From NCBI RefSeq assembly GCF_013346665.1, contig NZ_JABVBB010000027.1, forward strand, positions 1-34,712: a stretch of DNA of 34,712 nucleotides. The letters are read 5' to 3'. Positions 15,024 to 22,680 of the stretch are shown here, piece after piece. The notes beneath the pieces are model-generated. The model was given only the letters and a program-made list of their open reading frames with translations. It was not told the DNA's origin and ran no database searches. A program made the position numbers and the translations under genes. This DNA comes from Sulfitobacter maritimus (lineage in GTDB: Bacteria > Pseudomonadota > Alphaproteobacteria > Rhodobacterales > Rhodobacteraceae). Position 1 is the stretch's first letter; each line of letters begins with the position of its first letter.

Positions 15024-15489
15024 CCAGATCACACCCGATACGATCAAATCCGAGCGCTTTCTGGCAGCGCCGCCGGAGCGGGTTTTCCAGGCATGGGCGG
15101 ATCGGGAACAGCGCCTGGAATGGGACGTGCCGGGCAATGATTGGGTCATTGCGGAGTTCCAGCAGGATTTCCGCGAGGACGGAATCGAAACCTCGCGCTT
15201 TGGCCCCGAGGGCGACCCGGTGGCCGAGAGTTTCGGCCGGTTTCTCAATATTGACCCGCCGCACCGGATTGTCAGCGCCGGGGTGATGCGATCCGCGAGC
15301 ACGGGTGAAGCCACTTCGGCAACCATGATGACCCTGCACCTTGAAGCCGAAGGGGACGGAACCCGTCTGACCCTCATCGACCAGTCGGTTTTTCTTGGAA
15401 AGGGCGAGACAGCCGATATGCGCCGACACGGCTGGGAAGAAATCCTCGACAAACTGACGCGCTATATCGAGCAGGAAGGAGACGAATAA
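15016..15489 (+). CDS. SRPBCC/AHSA1-family protein
   Basis: A 157-residue START-like protein: IKSERFLAAPPERVFQAWADREQRLEWD is the AHSA1 N-terminal strand and helix, then ESFGRFLNIDPPHRIVSAGVMR, and GWEEILDKLTRYIEQEGDE as the C-terminal helix. The ATG at 15016 follows GAAGAGGAA and overlaps the arsR stop by 8 nt (ATGACTGA). It is the counterpart of the SRPBCC gene at 13835 in the opposite module. The two SRPBCC proteins are not close copies, so the two modules do not look like a recent duplication. Confidence 0.88.
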   Translation: MTDQITPDTIKSERFLAAPPERVFQAWADREQRLEWDVPGNDWVIAEFQQDFREDGIETSRFGPEGDPVAESFGRFLNIDPPHRIVSAGVMRSASTGEATSATMMTLHLEAEGDGTRLTLIDQSVFLGKGETADMRRHGWEEILDKLTRYIEQEGDE

Positions 15490-15491
15490 CC

Positions 15492-15959
15492 ATGAGCCAA
15501 TCGAACGAACCGAGCCGCCAACCAACGGAGCTTGATGTGTTCCTGGGAGAATGGCGCGCCGAAGGAACGTCCTACGGCGGGACCGATCAGTCCGGCGACG
15601 ATCCGAAGGCGAACGGGGAGAAATGGGAGAGCGAGCACAAGGCCTGGTGGCACACCGGCGGGTTCTTCCAGATCGAGGACGAGTGCGCGCGCCCCGGCGG
15701 GGCGGTGTTCGACACCCATTGGGTCAGGGGCATCGACCCGGAGACAGGCAGGATGTTCGCCAATTCCTTCGAAAATCACGGCCATATGCGGACCTACGAG
15801 CTGAAGCGGGATGGCGACAACTGGACCCTGAGCGGCCCGACAGAGCGCGCGACGATCAATTTCAGCGATAACAATCGCAGGCAGGAGATCGTCTGGGAGT
15901 GGAAACCCGAGAACGAGTGGTTGCCGCTCTGTGACCGAACGGCTGTTCGCGTCGATTGA
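15492..15959 (+). CDS. DUF1579-like lipocalin-type protein
   Basis: A 155-residue hydrophilic protein. The opening FLGEWRAEGTSYGG resembles the GxW motif that starts DUF1579/lipocalin-like domains, and the rest has alternating beta-strand patterns (GGFFQIEDECARPGG, MFANSFENHGHMRTYELKRDGDNWTLSGP). A Trp-rich WESEHKAWWHTGGF segment is notable. No signal peptide. It follows the SRPBCC gene by two bases, with AAGGAG upstream. A beta-barrel binding a small molecule is plausible; function unknown. Confidence 0.65.
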   Translation: MSQSNEPSRQPTELDVFLGEWRAEGTSYGGTDQSGDDPKANGEKWESEHKAWWHTGGFFQIEDECARPGGAVFDTHWVRGIDPETGRMFANSFENHGHMRTYELKRDGDNWTLSGPTERATINFSDNNRRQEIVWEWKPENEWLPLCDRTAVRVD

Positions 15960-16003
15960 CGCCTTTCGCAACAAGACTGCAAATATATCTGAAGGATCAG
16001 AGC

Positions 16004-16105
16004 ATGACGGAAATCACTTTTGGCAGAATGATCGACAATGCCGAGCGTGGCCAGAACGGTTCAGCGGACAGTCTGGTTCGTTACCTGAAGGAATCTACAG
16101 AATGA
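16004..16105 (+). CDS. Probable 33-residue small protein coupled to the DHFR-like gene
   Basis: An ORF of 33 codons (MTEITFGRMIDNAERG, ending RYLKESTE) with GAAGGA nine bases before its ATG. Its stop overlaps the start of the next gene as ATGA at 16102-16105, the same coupling seen elsewhere in this operon. It has no similarity I recognise; it may be a leader peptide that sets translation of the following gene, or the N-terminal remnant of a deleted gene. Confidence 0.5.
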   Translation: MTEITFGRMIDNAERGQNGSADSLVRYLKESTE

Positions 16106-16641
16106 GCAGAGTCCTGCTGGATGCGGCAATGTCGATCGACGGTTTCTGGGCCGACGAGAACGGCAACAGCATCTTTCCCGTCGAAGAGATGCACCGTGCC
16201 GGTTTGATCGCCCCACTGGTCTTGCGAACCGGCGCAGTCGTGATGAGCCGGGCATCGTTTGACATGGCCGACGACCCGGACTGGTTTGCGGGCAACTACG
16301 AGTATCAGGTTCCTGTTCTGGTCTTCGGCGGCGAGCGCCCCGACACCAAACCGAAAGAAAACGGCCGAATCTCCTTCGCGTTTCTCCCGGATTTCACGGC
16401 CGCTCTGACGGCCGCCCATCAGGTTTGTGGCGAGCGCGACATCATGATTATCGGTGAGGCCAGCGCCGCGCAGTCTGCCATGGAAAGCGGGGAAGTGGAT
16501 GAAATCTATCTGCGCCTGGTTCCGCGCTTCCTGGGGAAAGGCATCGCGCTATTCGATACAACATCGTTGAATCGCGACTATCGGCGCACCAGTGTCACGA
16601 TGACGGAGGAGGCCACGCACATACATCTGACTGCCCTTTGA
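16102..16641 (+). CDS. Dihydrofolate-reductase-like (RibD C-terminal domain) protein
   Basis: A 179-residue protein with the RibD_C/DHFR-like fold: MSRVLLDAAMSIDGFWADENG, then VVMSRASFDM, VPVLVFGGERP, RDIMIIGEASAAQSAMESGEVDEIYLRLVPRFLGKGIALF. These proteins bind NADPH; members outside riboflavin synthesis have no assigned substrate. It starts at the ATG at 16102, with AAGGA at 16088-16092, which lies inside the preceding small ORF. It is the last gene of the plus-strand ArsR module. Confidence 0.87.
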   Translation: MSRVLLDAAMSIDGFWADENGNSIFPVEEMHRAGLIAPLVLRTGAVVMSRASFDMADDPDWFAGNYEYQVPVLVFGGERPDTKPKENGRISFAFLPDFTAALTAAHQVCGERDIMIIGEASAAQSAMESGEVDEIYLRLVPRFLGKGIALFDTTSLNRDYRRTSVTMTEEATHIHLTAL

Positions 16642-16737
16642 ACTGTCGGCCACCTCTACAGGGTCGCCGCTGCCCATATTTCAGAGGCGCAACGCTTCAG
16701 ATACTTTCAGGTTGAACTAGATATTGAGAGGGAAAAA

Positions 16738-17091
16738 ATGGCGGTATTGCGGATCGTTGCGAATGTCGCGGCAACTGCACCAGCAGAGGTGCAAGCGTTC
16801 TATATTGACCTTTTCGGGCTTGAGGTCCTGATGGACTTTGGGTGGATCGTAACACTTGGCTCCGAGGCAAGTGCGACGACCCAGATGAGCCTGATGAGTG
16901 AAGGCGGCTCGGGTGCGCCGGTGCCCGATCTTTCCATTGAGGTCGATGACGTGGACATGGTTCATGACCGGGCGAAGCAGTTGGGCTGCGAGATCATCTA
17001 CGATCTGACGGACGAGCCGTGGGGCGTGCGCCGGTTCTTCGTGGCCGATCCCACCGGCAAGATTCTCAACGTCCTGTCGCACAGCTCGTGA
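16738..17091 (+). CDS. VOC/glyoxalase-like protein
   Basis: A 117-residue single VOC domain: LRIVANVAATAPAEVQAFYIDLFGLEVLMDFGWIVTLGS, PDLSIEVDDVDMVHDRAKQLGCEIIYDLTDEPWGVRRFFVADPTGKILNVLSHSS, the usual layout of glyoxalase/bleomycin-resistance proteins. The first-strand metal ligand His is replaced (RIVAN), and E93 region (DEPWGVRRFF) remains, so metal binding is uncertain. It has its own ribosome site (GAGAGGG) and lies 96 nt after the DHFR-like gene. It ends the accessory island. Confidence 0.87.
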   Translation: MAVLRIVANVAATAPAEVQAFYIDLFGLEVLMDFGWIVTLGSEASATTQMSLMSEGGSGAPVPDLSIEVDDVDMVHDRAKQLGCEIIYDLTDEPWGVRRFFVADPTGKILNVLSHSS

Positions 17092-17198
17092 CACGACCGA
17101 ACGTCCATCGCCTCCGTCCGGGGTTCGTACCGACTTCGCCATAAACGGTCGTTTTTGTCCATTTCGCCTGCCCCGCCCAAGATCAACCGCGCAGCCAA

Positions 17199-17245
17199 GA
17201 CAAAAACCCCCGGCAAAACCTTTGCAGTTTTGGCAGGTTTTTGTC
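17199..17245 (-). terminator. Large hairpin terminator at the end of the virB operon
   Basis: GACAAAAACC at 17199-17208 pairs perfectly with GGTTTTTGTC at 17236-17245; inside, CAAAAC at 17214-17219 pairs with GTTTTG at 17227-17232. Read on the minus strand it begins 10 nt after the virB6 stop and contains T tracts, and it can also serve the convergent VOC gene. Confidence 0.75.
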
Positions 17246-17254
17246 AGGTGGCTA

Positions 17255-18331
17255 TCACCGCCGCCCCAGCCTTCCCAACCGGGCCAGTTGAGCCAGCATT
17301 TGAGACCCTGCCCCCGGTGACCCAGTGCCGCTTGCCTGACCTGTCTGTCCCATGCCTTGCCGCACTGGCATCTGCTGCACACCAAAAAACTGCCGCGCCC
17401 TGAGGGCTGCGTATTCTGCGCCACTGGCACCGCCGATCAGATAGCGGTTGTAGGCCTGCTGGCTGCCCATGGCGGCGCGGGCGAAGCTGTAACCGCCGCC
17501 TAGGCCACCGGAGAGGGCGGGCATCATGATGTTTCCCGAGATCGCACGGACGATAAAGGGTGTGGCGATGATGAAGCCCTTGGCCATGAGAACCATCATG
17601 AAGAAGGGGATGAGGGCGCCTATATTTGATGCCCCTTCCGGGTCGCCAAGCTCACCGATCAGAGCGGAAGAGACTCCAGTGATCGTTGCGAACACGCCGG
17701 CCACGACGATCGGGTAAAGCGCGAAGGAGACCAGGGCGGACAGCCAGCGTGCAAAATAGTCCTTGGTCACCTCGAAGAGAGTCAGGAAAATCATGACTGG
17801 AGCGATCCCGATCAGAAGTGCGATCATCAAACGCGAGGCCACGAGTATGAAGGCTGCGAGTCCGCCGAGAATCGAGAGCAAGAGGACCCCAACAATGTCG
17901 AGCATGGCGCCGGCCATCCAGTTCAACTCGGAACCAGCGGCGTTCAAATAGTCCCCCAACTCGGCGATCAACCGGTCGAATTCTTCGGCGAAAGTACCGG
18001 AGGGACCCGGGGTTCCACCACCGACCGAAGCCACGAGGGCACCCGCAATGCTGTCGATGCCGGCAAGGATTGCGGAGGCCAGCGCGTTGAACTGGACCCA
18101 GTTGGTCGCGAATATCCCGATCAGTCCGATCTTGACTGCGAGCCAGAAGGCCGTGCGCCCGTCCATCGCCTTGTATTGGTAGATCATGTTGAGGAAGACG
18201 AGGATCACCACCAGCGTTGTTCCCAGCATCAAAAGCGTGCCGACTGTTGCCGCAACGGACCCGAACTGGGTTTCCGCAGCGGTGTCGAGGTAGCCCTGCG
18301 AGGTTTCAACGAAGTAGGTGACGACGCTCAT
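17255..18331 (-). CDS. virB6: Type IV secretion inner-membrane channel protein VirB6
   Basis: A 358-residue polytopic protein with about six membrane helices: around residues 30-50, 60-80, 140-165, 168-185, 195-220 and 240-265. The family pattern of TrbL/VirB6 is visible in WLAVKIGLIGIFATNWVQFNALA and in ALLIGIAPVMIFLTLFEVTKDYFARWLSALVSFALYPIVV. The C-terminal about 60 residues are Gly/Gln-rich and cytosolic or periplasmic. VirB6 forms part of the inner-membrane channel through which the DNA strand passes. It is the last gene of the operon, separated from the virB8-11 block by two small genes. Confidence 0.9.
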   Translation of the reverse strand: MSVVTYFVETSQGYLDTAAETQFGSVAATVGTLLMLGTTLVVILVFLNMIYQYKAMDGRTAFWLAVKIGLIGIFATNWVQFNALASAILAGIDSIAGALVASVGGGTPGPSGTFAEEFDRLIAELGDYLNAAGSELNWMAGAMLDIVGVLLLSILGGLAAFILVASRLMIALLIGIAPVMIFLTLFEVTKDYFARWLSALVSFALYPIVVAGVFATITGVSSALIGELGDPEGASNIGALIPFFMMVLMAKGFIIATPFIVRAISGNIMMPALSGGLGGGYSFARAAMGSQQAYNRYLIGGASGAEYAALRARQFFGVQQMPVRQGMGQTGQASGTGSPGAGSQMLAQLARLGRLGRR

Positions 18332-18343
18332 AACGGGGCTGCC

Positions 18344-18757
18344 CTACCAATTGCCCGCGGCTTCGCAGATGGCTTTGGCGGCAAGGCGGGCGGCGTTGGT
18401 GCGGCGGTTGTAGGCGTCTGAGGCCTGAAGCATCTCCCACCGTTCGTCACTGGCGTGGCGCTCACGAAACACCGCCTCGGCCGCGTCCCAAGATGGGAAG
18501 CGGATTTCACAGTCGCAGCTGCCGGTCTCGACGATGCGCTCGAGGTTTTGGGCGCGGTAGATGTCCTGGACCAACACGCGCTGATAGGCTTGGCGCAGGG
18601 GGATCTCCTGCATCCACATGGGCTCAGCGGCGCGGTCTGGACAGACGTTGAAGCTGCGCTCAAGGGTCGGCAACAGATTCCGCTCAGCGAAGGCGGGGAC
18701 AGCCAGTAGGCTCAGGGCCACCCCGGTCAAAGCAAGGGTTAGCCGTGCCGGCCTCAT
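18344..18757 (-). CDS. Secreted protein of unknown function in the virB operon
   Basis: A 137-residue protein with a signal peptide (ARLTLALTGVALSLLAVPAFA). The mature part has cysteines at NVCPDRA, GSCDCEIRF and KAICEAAG and a helical C-terminal half rich in Arg/Ala/Glu. No domain recognised. The start at 18757 overlaps the DUF4177 stop by 4 nt and it lies 12 nt before virB6, so it is co-translated with T4SS genes and may be a periplasmic accessory of the channel. Confidence 0.65.
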   Translation of the reverse strand: MRPARLTLALTGVALSLLAVPAFAERNLLPTLERSFNVCPDRAAEPMWMQEIPLRQAYQRVLVQDIYRAQNLERIVETGSCDCEIRFPSWDAAEAVFRERHASDERWEMLQASDAYNRRTNAARLAAKAICEAAGNW

Positions 18758-18948
18758 GCCGTGGCTCCGATTGTGGTGGTTTCGCGTTTCAAGAAGACCG
18801 TGTGCCCGATATTGGCGAATTCCGAAGTGCTGATCGACACCACCTCCCACCCGTCTGCGCCCTTCTCGTTCAGGCTGGCCCGCATGTCGGCAAGGCTGGT
18901 TTTGCGGGTCATGGGAAAGGACAAGATATCGTATTCAAAGGTCTTCAT
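18754..18948 (-). CDS. DUF4177-like small protein
   Basis: A 64-residue protein with the DUF4177 pattern: KTFEYDILSF, LADMRASLNEKGADGWEVVSISTSE, then HTVFLKRE. The family has no known function and is usually cytosolic. It overlaps virB11 by 4 nt upstream (ATGA) and the secreted-protein gene by 4 nt downstream. Its place between virB11 and virB6 is constant translation coupling rather than chance, so a link to conjugation is likely but not shown. Confidence 0.75.
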   Translation of the reverse strand: MKTFEYDILSFPMTRKTSLADMRASLNEKGADGWEVVSISTSEFANIGHTVFLKRETTTIGATA

Positions 18949-19931
18949 GAGGAAGTTCCAATCTCAGTTGCGCCGGGGAGGTAGAATTCGGTGATGCCGC
19001 GTTTGCCGTCATGGCGGCCGGCCTGGATGATCACATCAATGGAATTTTCGATGTACTGGATCATGTCGGCATAGGTCATCGGGATTTCGGTCTTGAGGGC
19101 CGCGATCGCGAGGCGCTGCACGGCGAGTTGTGGGGTTTCCGCATGCAGCGTGGTCATCGAGCCTCCATGGCCGGTGTTGATGGCTTCCAGAAAGGTCATG
19201 GCCTCCTTGCCGCGCACCTCGCCGAGGATGATCCGGTCGGGGCGCATGCGCAGCGTGGCGGTGAGAAGCACATCGGCGGTCTGGAATTCTGCGTCGCGAT
19301 TGGCGATGAGGGTCACGGCATTGGGCTGGGTCGGCAGAAGCTCGGCGGCTTCCTCGATGGTGACGATGCGTTCCTCGGATGGCACATGAGAGAGGATCTT
19401 CCGCGCGGCGACAGTCTTGCCGGTGGAAGTACCGCCCGAGACGATCATGTTGAGCTTGTTGTCTACGCAGAAGGCCAGCGCATCGTCGATGGCGCCCGCG
19501 GCCACCACCTCGCGCAGTTCCCGGGTTTTCTCGAGGCGGAGTTCTTCGAGTTTGCGTTCCTTGCCATAGAGGAAATCGAGCGCGATCCCGTCGAGTGGCA
19601 GGCTTGAAAAGAACCGAAGGCTGATCGACATGGCGGTTAGCACTGCAGGTGGAGTGATGACCTGCGCCCGGATCGGTCGCCCCTTGTAGGTGATCGAGAC
19701 CGAAACGATCGGGCGATCCTTGCTCATTGTCGTGTTGGCGGAAGAGGCGATCTGGTTGCCGAGGTCTTTGACTTCTGTTGCGGTCAGCCTCTGGTCCAGC
19801 TTTCGCATGAAGTGATCGCCCTGGAATTCTCCCCAGCAGCTTCCGTTAGGATTGATGCAGATCTCGATGACATCGTCGCGGGTGGCGGCGGCGATCCTGT
19901 CGAGGGAGGTTTCGAGATAGCTTAGCGACAT
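18945..19931 (-). CDS. virB11: Type IV secretion ATPase VirB11
   Basis: A 328-residue hexameric AAA-type ATPase. The N-terminal domain starts SLSYLETSLDRIAAATRDDVIEICINPNGSCW. The Walker A motif GGTSTGKT lies at about residues 165-172, followed by IVTIEEAAELLP (Asp/Glu box), LRMRPDRIILGEVRGKEAM (Walker B region) and INTGHGGSMTTLHAE (His box). It powers pilus assembly and substrate transfer at the inner membrane. The ATG at 19931 lies 4 nt after the virB10 stop; a longer frame to 20117 is an antisense-like extension inside virB10 and was not used. Confidence 0.95.
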   Translation of the reverse strand: MSLSYLETSLDRIAAATRDDVIEICINPNGSCWGEFQGDHFMRKLDQRLTATEVKDLGNQIASSANTTMSKDRPIVSVSITYKGRPIRAQVITPPAVLTAMSISLRFFSSLPLDGIALDFLYGKERKLEELRLEKTRELREVVAAGAIDDALAFCVDNKLNMIVSGGTSTGKTVAARKILSHVPSEERIVTIEEAAELLPTQPNAVTLIANRDAEFQTADVLLTATLRMRPDRIILGEVRGKEAMTFLEAINTGHGGSMTTLHAETPQLAVQRLAIAALKTEIPMTYADMIQYIENSIDVIIQAGRHDGKRGITEFYLPGATEIGTSS

Positions 19932-19935
19932 GGGC

Positions 19936-21315
19936 TCAGAATATCTCCAGATCGCGGTCGACCATGACCGTGACGCGTGCGCCTTGGTCGACATAGATGA
20001 CGGGGCCGATGGAGAGGTAATCGCCGATGACGCTGTCCGTGGCATCTGCCAGATCATCGCCAACGTCTTCGAGAACGTCGGCGGCAGTCTCATCCTGAAC
20101 CTCGGAGGCGGCGGCACTTGGCGCGGCCGAGATCAGCGAGATCAGGGCAGCCGACCCGAAACGCTCGGCAAAGCGTGTGTCCACAAAGCCGGTGACACCG
20201 GAGCGGCCCAATTCATCGCCCCCGAAGGAGCTGATCTGGACGGTCTGATTGTCAGGCAGGATGATCCGGTCCCAGGCGATGGTAACGCGGCGCTGCGCGA
20301 TATCGACGCCAGCGCGGTAGCGCCCGATGAGGCGGGATCCGCGCGGGATCAAGAGGCGCGCGCCATCGACGCTGTAGACATCCTCGGACACCACGGCACG
20401 GGTCTGGCCGGGCAGGGAGCTGTCGAGGGCGGTTTCCATGACGGCCTGGATCATGGTGCCCTGCACGATGGTGTTGGAGGGATTGGCGATCACCTCTGCC
20501 TGCGTCACGGTGGAGGGCAACGCCCCGTTCAGCACGAAATCCGTCACCTCGCCGAAGGTGCGTTCGGTCAGAGCCGTTTCATTCGCTCCGGAGGCACCGC
20601 CAAACGCGATGGTGGGCGAGGTGATGCGCCGCTCCTGGAAGGCGCGTTCCTCCGCTGCGCGGCGTTCGAGCTCGGCCATACGCCGGGCTTCTTCCTCGCG
20701 GCGCAGTCGCTCTTGCTCGCGTGCGCGCAGCTCATCTTCCGTGGGGTCCGTTGGGGCGGGTTGCGGTCGGGTGGCCTCGAGTTGGGCCAGTTCCAGATCC
20801 ATGCGGAGTTGCTCAAGGCTGCGATCCCGGGCCGTCAGTTCGTCCTGGAAACGTTGCTGTGCGGCTTCCGAGGCGGCTTGCAGCGCCGCGATCTGAGCGG
20901 TCAGCGCGTCGATCGCCTCTGCGGCGGCGGTGTCTTCCTCGACGACCGGTTCGGGGGCGTTGCGCAATTCCTCGATCTGGGCCTGCAGGGCGGTGATCTG
21001 CGCCAGAAGCTCGGCATTGGGCTCGACCGGATCGGGTGCGACGAACACGACCTCGGGCTCGGGCGGGGGCAAGGTCTCGAGGGCACCAAAGCCGTCCCCC
21101 TCGTTTTGAAACACGTCTGGCGTAGCTGTGGGGAGGGCTTCTTCTTCCTCGGGCTGGGAGAGGAGATAGAGCAGCGCTCCGCCCGCGCCGATCACGAGGA
21201 CGACGACCAAAGCGAGTAGGGGAGAGCGCCGAGGGGCGGGGGGTGAGCCCGCACCTTTACCTTGTTCAAGGGCGGCGAGGCGTTTTTCGAGGTCTGCGTT
21301 TCCGGTTTCGCTCAT
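19936..21315 (-). CDS. virB10: Type IV secretion core-complex protein VirB10
   Basis: A 459-residue TrbI/VirB10 protein. Layout: short cytosolic N-terminus, one membrane helix at about 32-52 (SPLLALVVVLVIGAGGALLYLL), a long Glu/Gln/Ala-rich coiled coil at about 95-225, and the C-terminal TrbI beta-barrel domain with VLNGALPSTVTQAEVIANPSNTIVQGTMIQAV and LIPRGSRLIGRYRAGVDIAQRRVTIAWDRIILPD. It spans both membranes and joins the inner ATPases to the outer pore. The start overlaps virB9 by 4 nt. Confidence 0.95.
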   Translation of the reverse strand: MSETGNADLEKRLAALEQGKGAGSPPAPRRSPLLALVVVLVIGAGGALLYLLSQPEEEEALPTATPDVFQNEGDGFGALETLPPPEPEVVFVAPDPVEPNAELLAQITALQAQIEELRNAPEPVVEEDTAAAEAIDALTAQIAALQAASEAAQQRFQDELTARDRSLEQLRMDLELAQLEATRPQPAPTDPTEDELRAREQERLRREEEARRMAELERRAAEERAFQERRITSPTIAFGGASGANETALTERTFGEVTDFVLNGALPSTVTQAEVIANPSNTIVQGTMIQAVMETALDSSLPGQTRAVVSEDVYSVDGARLLIPRGSRLIGRYRAGVDIAQRRVTIAWDRIILPDNQTVQISSFGGDELGRSGVTGFVDTRFAERFGSAALISLISAAPSAAASEVQDETAADVLEDVGDDLADATDSVIGDYLSIGPVIYVDQGARVTVMVDRDLEIF

Positions 21316-22007
21316 GAGCCTACCCCCGCAGGCGGCGTTGCTTCAATGCAGACCACCTCTTCGCCAAGTCGCAGGACCCATTGGCGGTTCACGCCGCTGA
21401 CGCGGATCACGCCGTCTTCAGGGGTTTGCGTGTTGACCGTGCGCTCGCGGCCGCCCGCGTAGCGGAAGATCGCGGGCACAGGCGCGTTTCTTGGAAACGC
21501 GAAATAAGTAAAGGTCCCGTCATCCCAGATGCGGGTCGGGGTGAATTCGGTGCGTGCGCTGGCGCCGTAATTGTAGTTCGGCGCTTGTGCCGCGATGGCC
21601 CGGGTCGGGCGCGCAGCGTCGTCAGGGTAGCGGAACTGCACCACGTAGAAGGTCGAACTGCGGACCTCCTGGACGTTGAAGTAGTAGCTCCGGCGGTTCG
21701 TATATACTGTCACATTGGTATGCACCCCGCGCGCCACAGGCTTGATCGCGAAGGCCTGACCGCCCGGGACGCCGTCGATCTCGAAGCCCTCGGTGTCTCC
21801 AGCGATGATCGAGCGGATGCTTTCACCCTCGCCGAACTCGATGGTGGTCACATGGGTGAGCGACACGCTGAGACGGTAGACCTGACCCTCCTGGTAGGTG
21901 GCCAAGCGCACCCGGCTGTCGTTGGGACCGCCACGCGGGATGGCTTCGGCAGAGGCGAGGCCGGGCAACAGGGCAATGACAAAAATAAGCGATCTTATAA
22001 ACAACAA
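21312..22007 (-). CDS. virB9: Type IV secretion outer-membrane core protein VirB9
   Basis: A 231-residue TrbG/VirB9/CagX protein with signal peptide (LIFVIALLPGLASA). N-terminal domain: DSRVRLATYQEGQVYRLSVSLTHVTTIEFGEGESI; C-terminal domain: TRIWDDGTFTYFAFPRNAPVPAIF and VIRVSGVNRQWVLRLGEEVVCIEA, the strand pattern that packs with VirB7 and VirB10 in the outer ring. It starts two bases after virB8 and overlaps virB10 by four. Confidence 0.94.
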   Translation of the reverse strand: MLFIRSLIFVIALLPGLASAEAIPRGGPNDSRVRLATYQEGQVYRLSVSLTHVTTIEFGEGESIRSIIAGDTEGFEIDGVPGGQAFAIKPVARGVHTNVTVYTNRRSYYFNVQEVRSSTFYVVQFRYPDDAARPTRAIAAQAPNYNYGASARTEFTPTRIWDDGTFTYFAFPRNAPVPAIFRYAGGRERTVNTQTPEDGVIRVSGVNRQWVLRLGEEVVCIEATPPAGVGS

Positions 22008-22009
22008 CG

Positions 22010-22666
22010 TCAGTTCTCCAATCTGTCGGAACGGATGGAATATTCGAGGACGGTGAAGCCGAATGGATTGGTCCAGACCTCATCGATGGAGCGGCGGGTC
22101 TCGGGGCGGAACTCGAAGAGAAGCGTCGCAGTGAAGAGGCCGGTCTGGACTCCGTTAATGGACGTCAGGCGCTTGCGCAGGCGGACCGTCGCGCGGTTGG
22201 TTCCGATCCGGTTGATGCTGAGGATTTCCACGTCGAGTCGGGCATTGGGGCCATAGACCGTCGGCGGATAGTTCTCATTTGCGCTGTTCCAGATCTGGCG
22301 CAGCCCACTTTCGGCGGCCCCGTCCGAGCGGCGCAGGACGCTGCGGATGCGCAGATCGTTATCGAGCTGGTTGTAGACTTCGCGGTCAGTCACATAGCGG
22401 AATACTTCCGCCTCGATGATCGCCTGGTTCGCGGTCACCGAGGAAGCGCCCACCGAGGCTTCGGGGAGTGCAAAACCAGTGGCAGGATCATAGGGGACAA
22501 CGACAGGCGGGGGATCGACATCGAGGATCGCGACTGCTGCTGCGCTCAGGCAGCCGATAATGCCGAAGACGAGGCCCGTCAGTCCAAGGCGCTGCCAGAG
22601 CCGTTCGCGGCGCAATGCGCCGTAGACCAGTTCTTCCTCGATGATTTCTTGTTCAGTCGCCACCAT
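22010..22666 (-). CDS. virB8: Type IV secretion inner-membrane protein VirB8
   Basis: A 218-residue bitopic protein: cytosolic N-terminus, one membrane helix at about 28-48 (LGLTGLVFGIIGCLSAAAVAIL), and a periplasmic NTF2-like domain. Family marks include EAEVFRYVTDREVYNQ, GPNARLDVEILSINRIGTNRATVRLRKRLT and the closing NPFGFTVLEYSIRSD. VirB8 acts as an assembly factor contacting VirB6, VirB9 and VirB10. It lies 14 nt after virB5. Confidence 0.94.
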   Translation of the reverse strand: MVATEQEIIEEELVYGALRRERLWQRLGLTGLVFGIIGCLSAAAVAILDVDPPPVVVPYDPATGFALPEASVGASSVTANQAIIEAEVFRYVTDREVYNQLDNDLRIRSVLRRSDGAAESGLRQIWNSANENYPPTVYGPNARLDVEILSINRIGTNRATVRLRKRLTSINGVQTGLFTATLLFEFRPETRRSIDEVWTNPFGFTVLEYSIRSDRLEN

Positions 22667-22680
22667 TCATGCCCCCGCGA

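Noticed and set aside
19930..21219. 429-residue plus-strand ORF across virB10
   Set aside because: Antisense shadow of virB10; the virB10 frame carries all family motifs.
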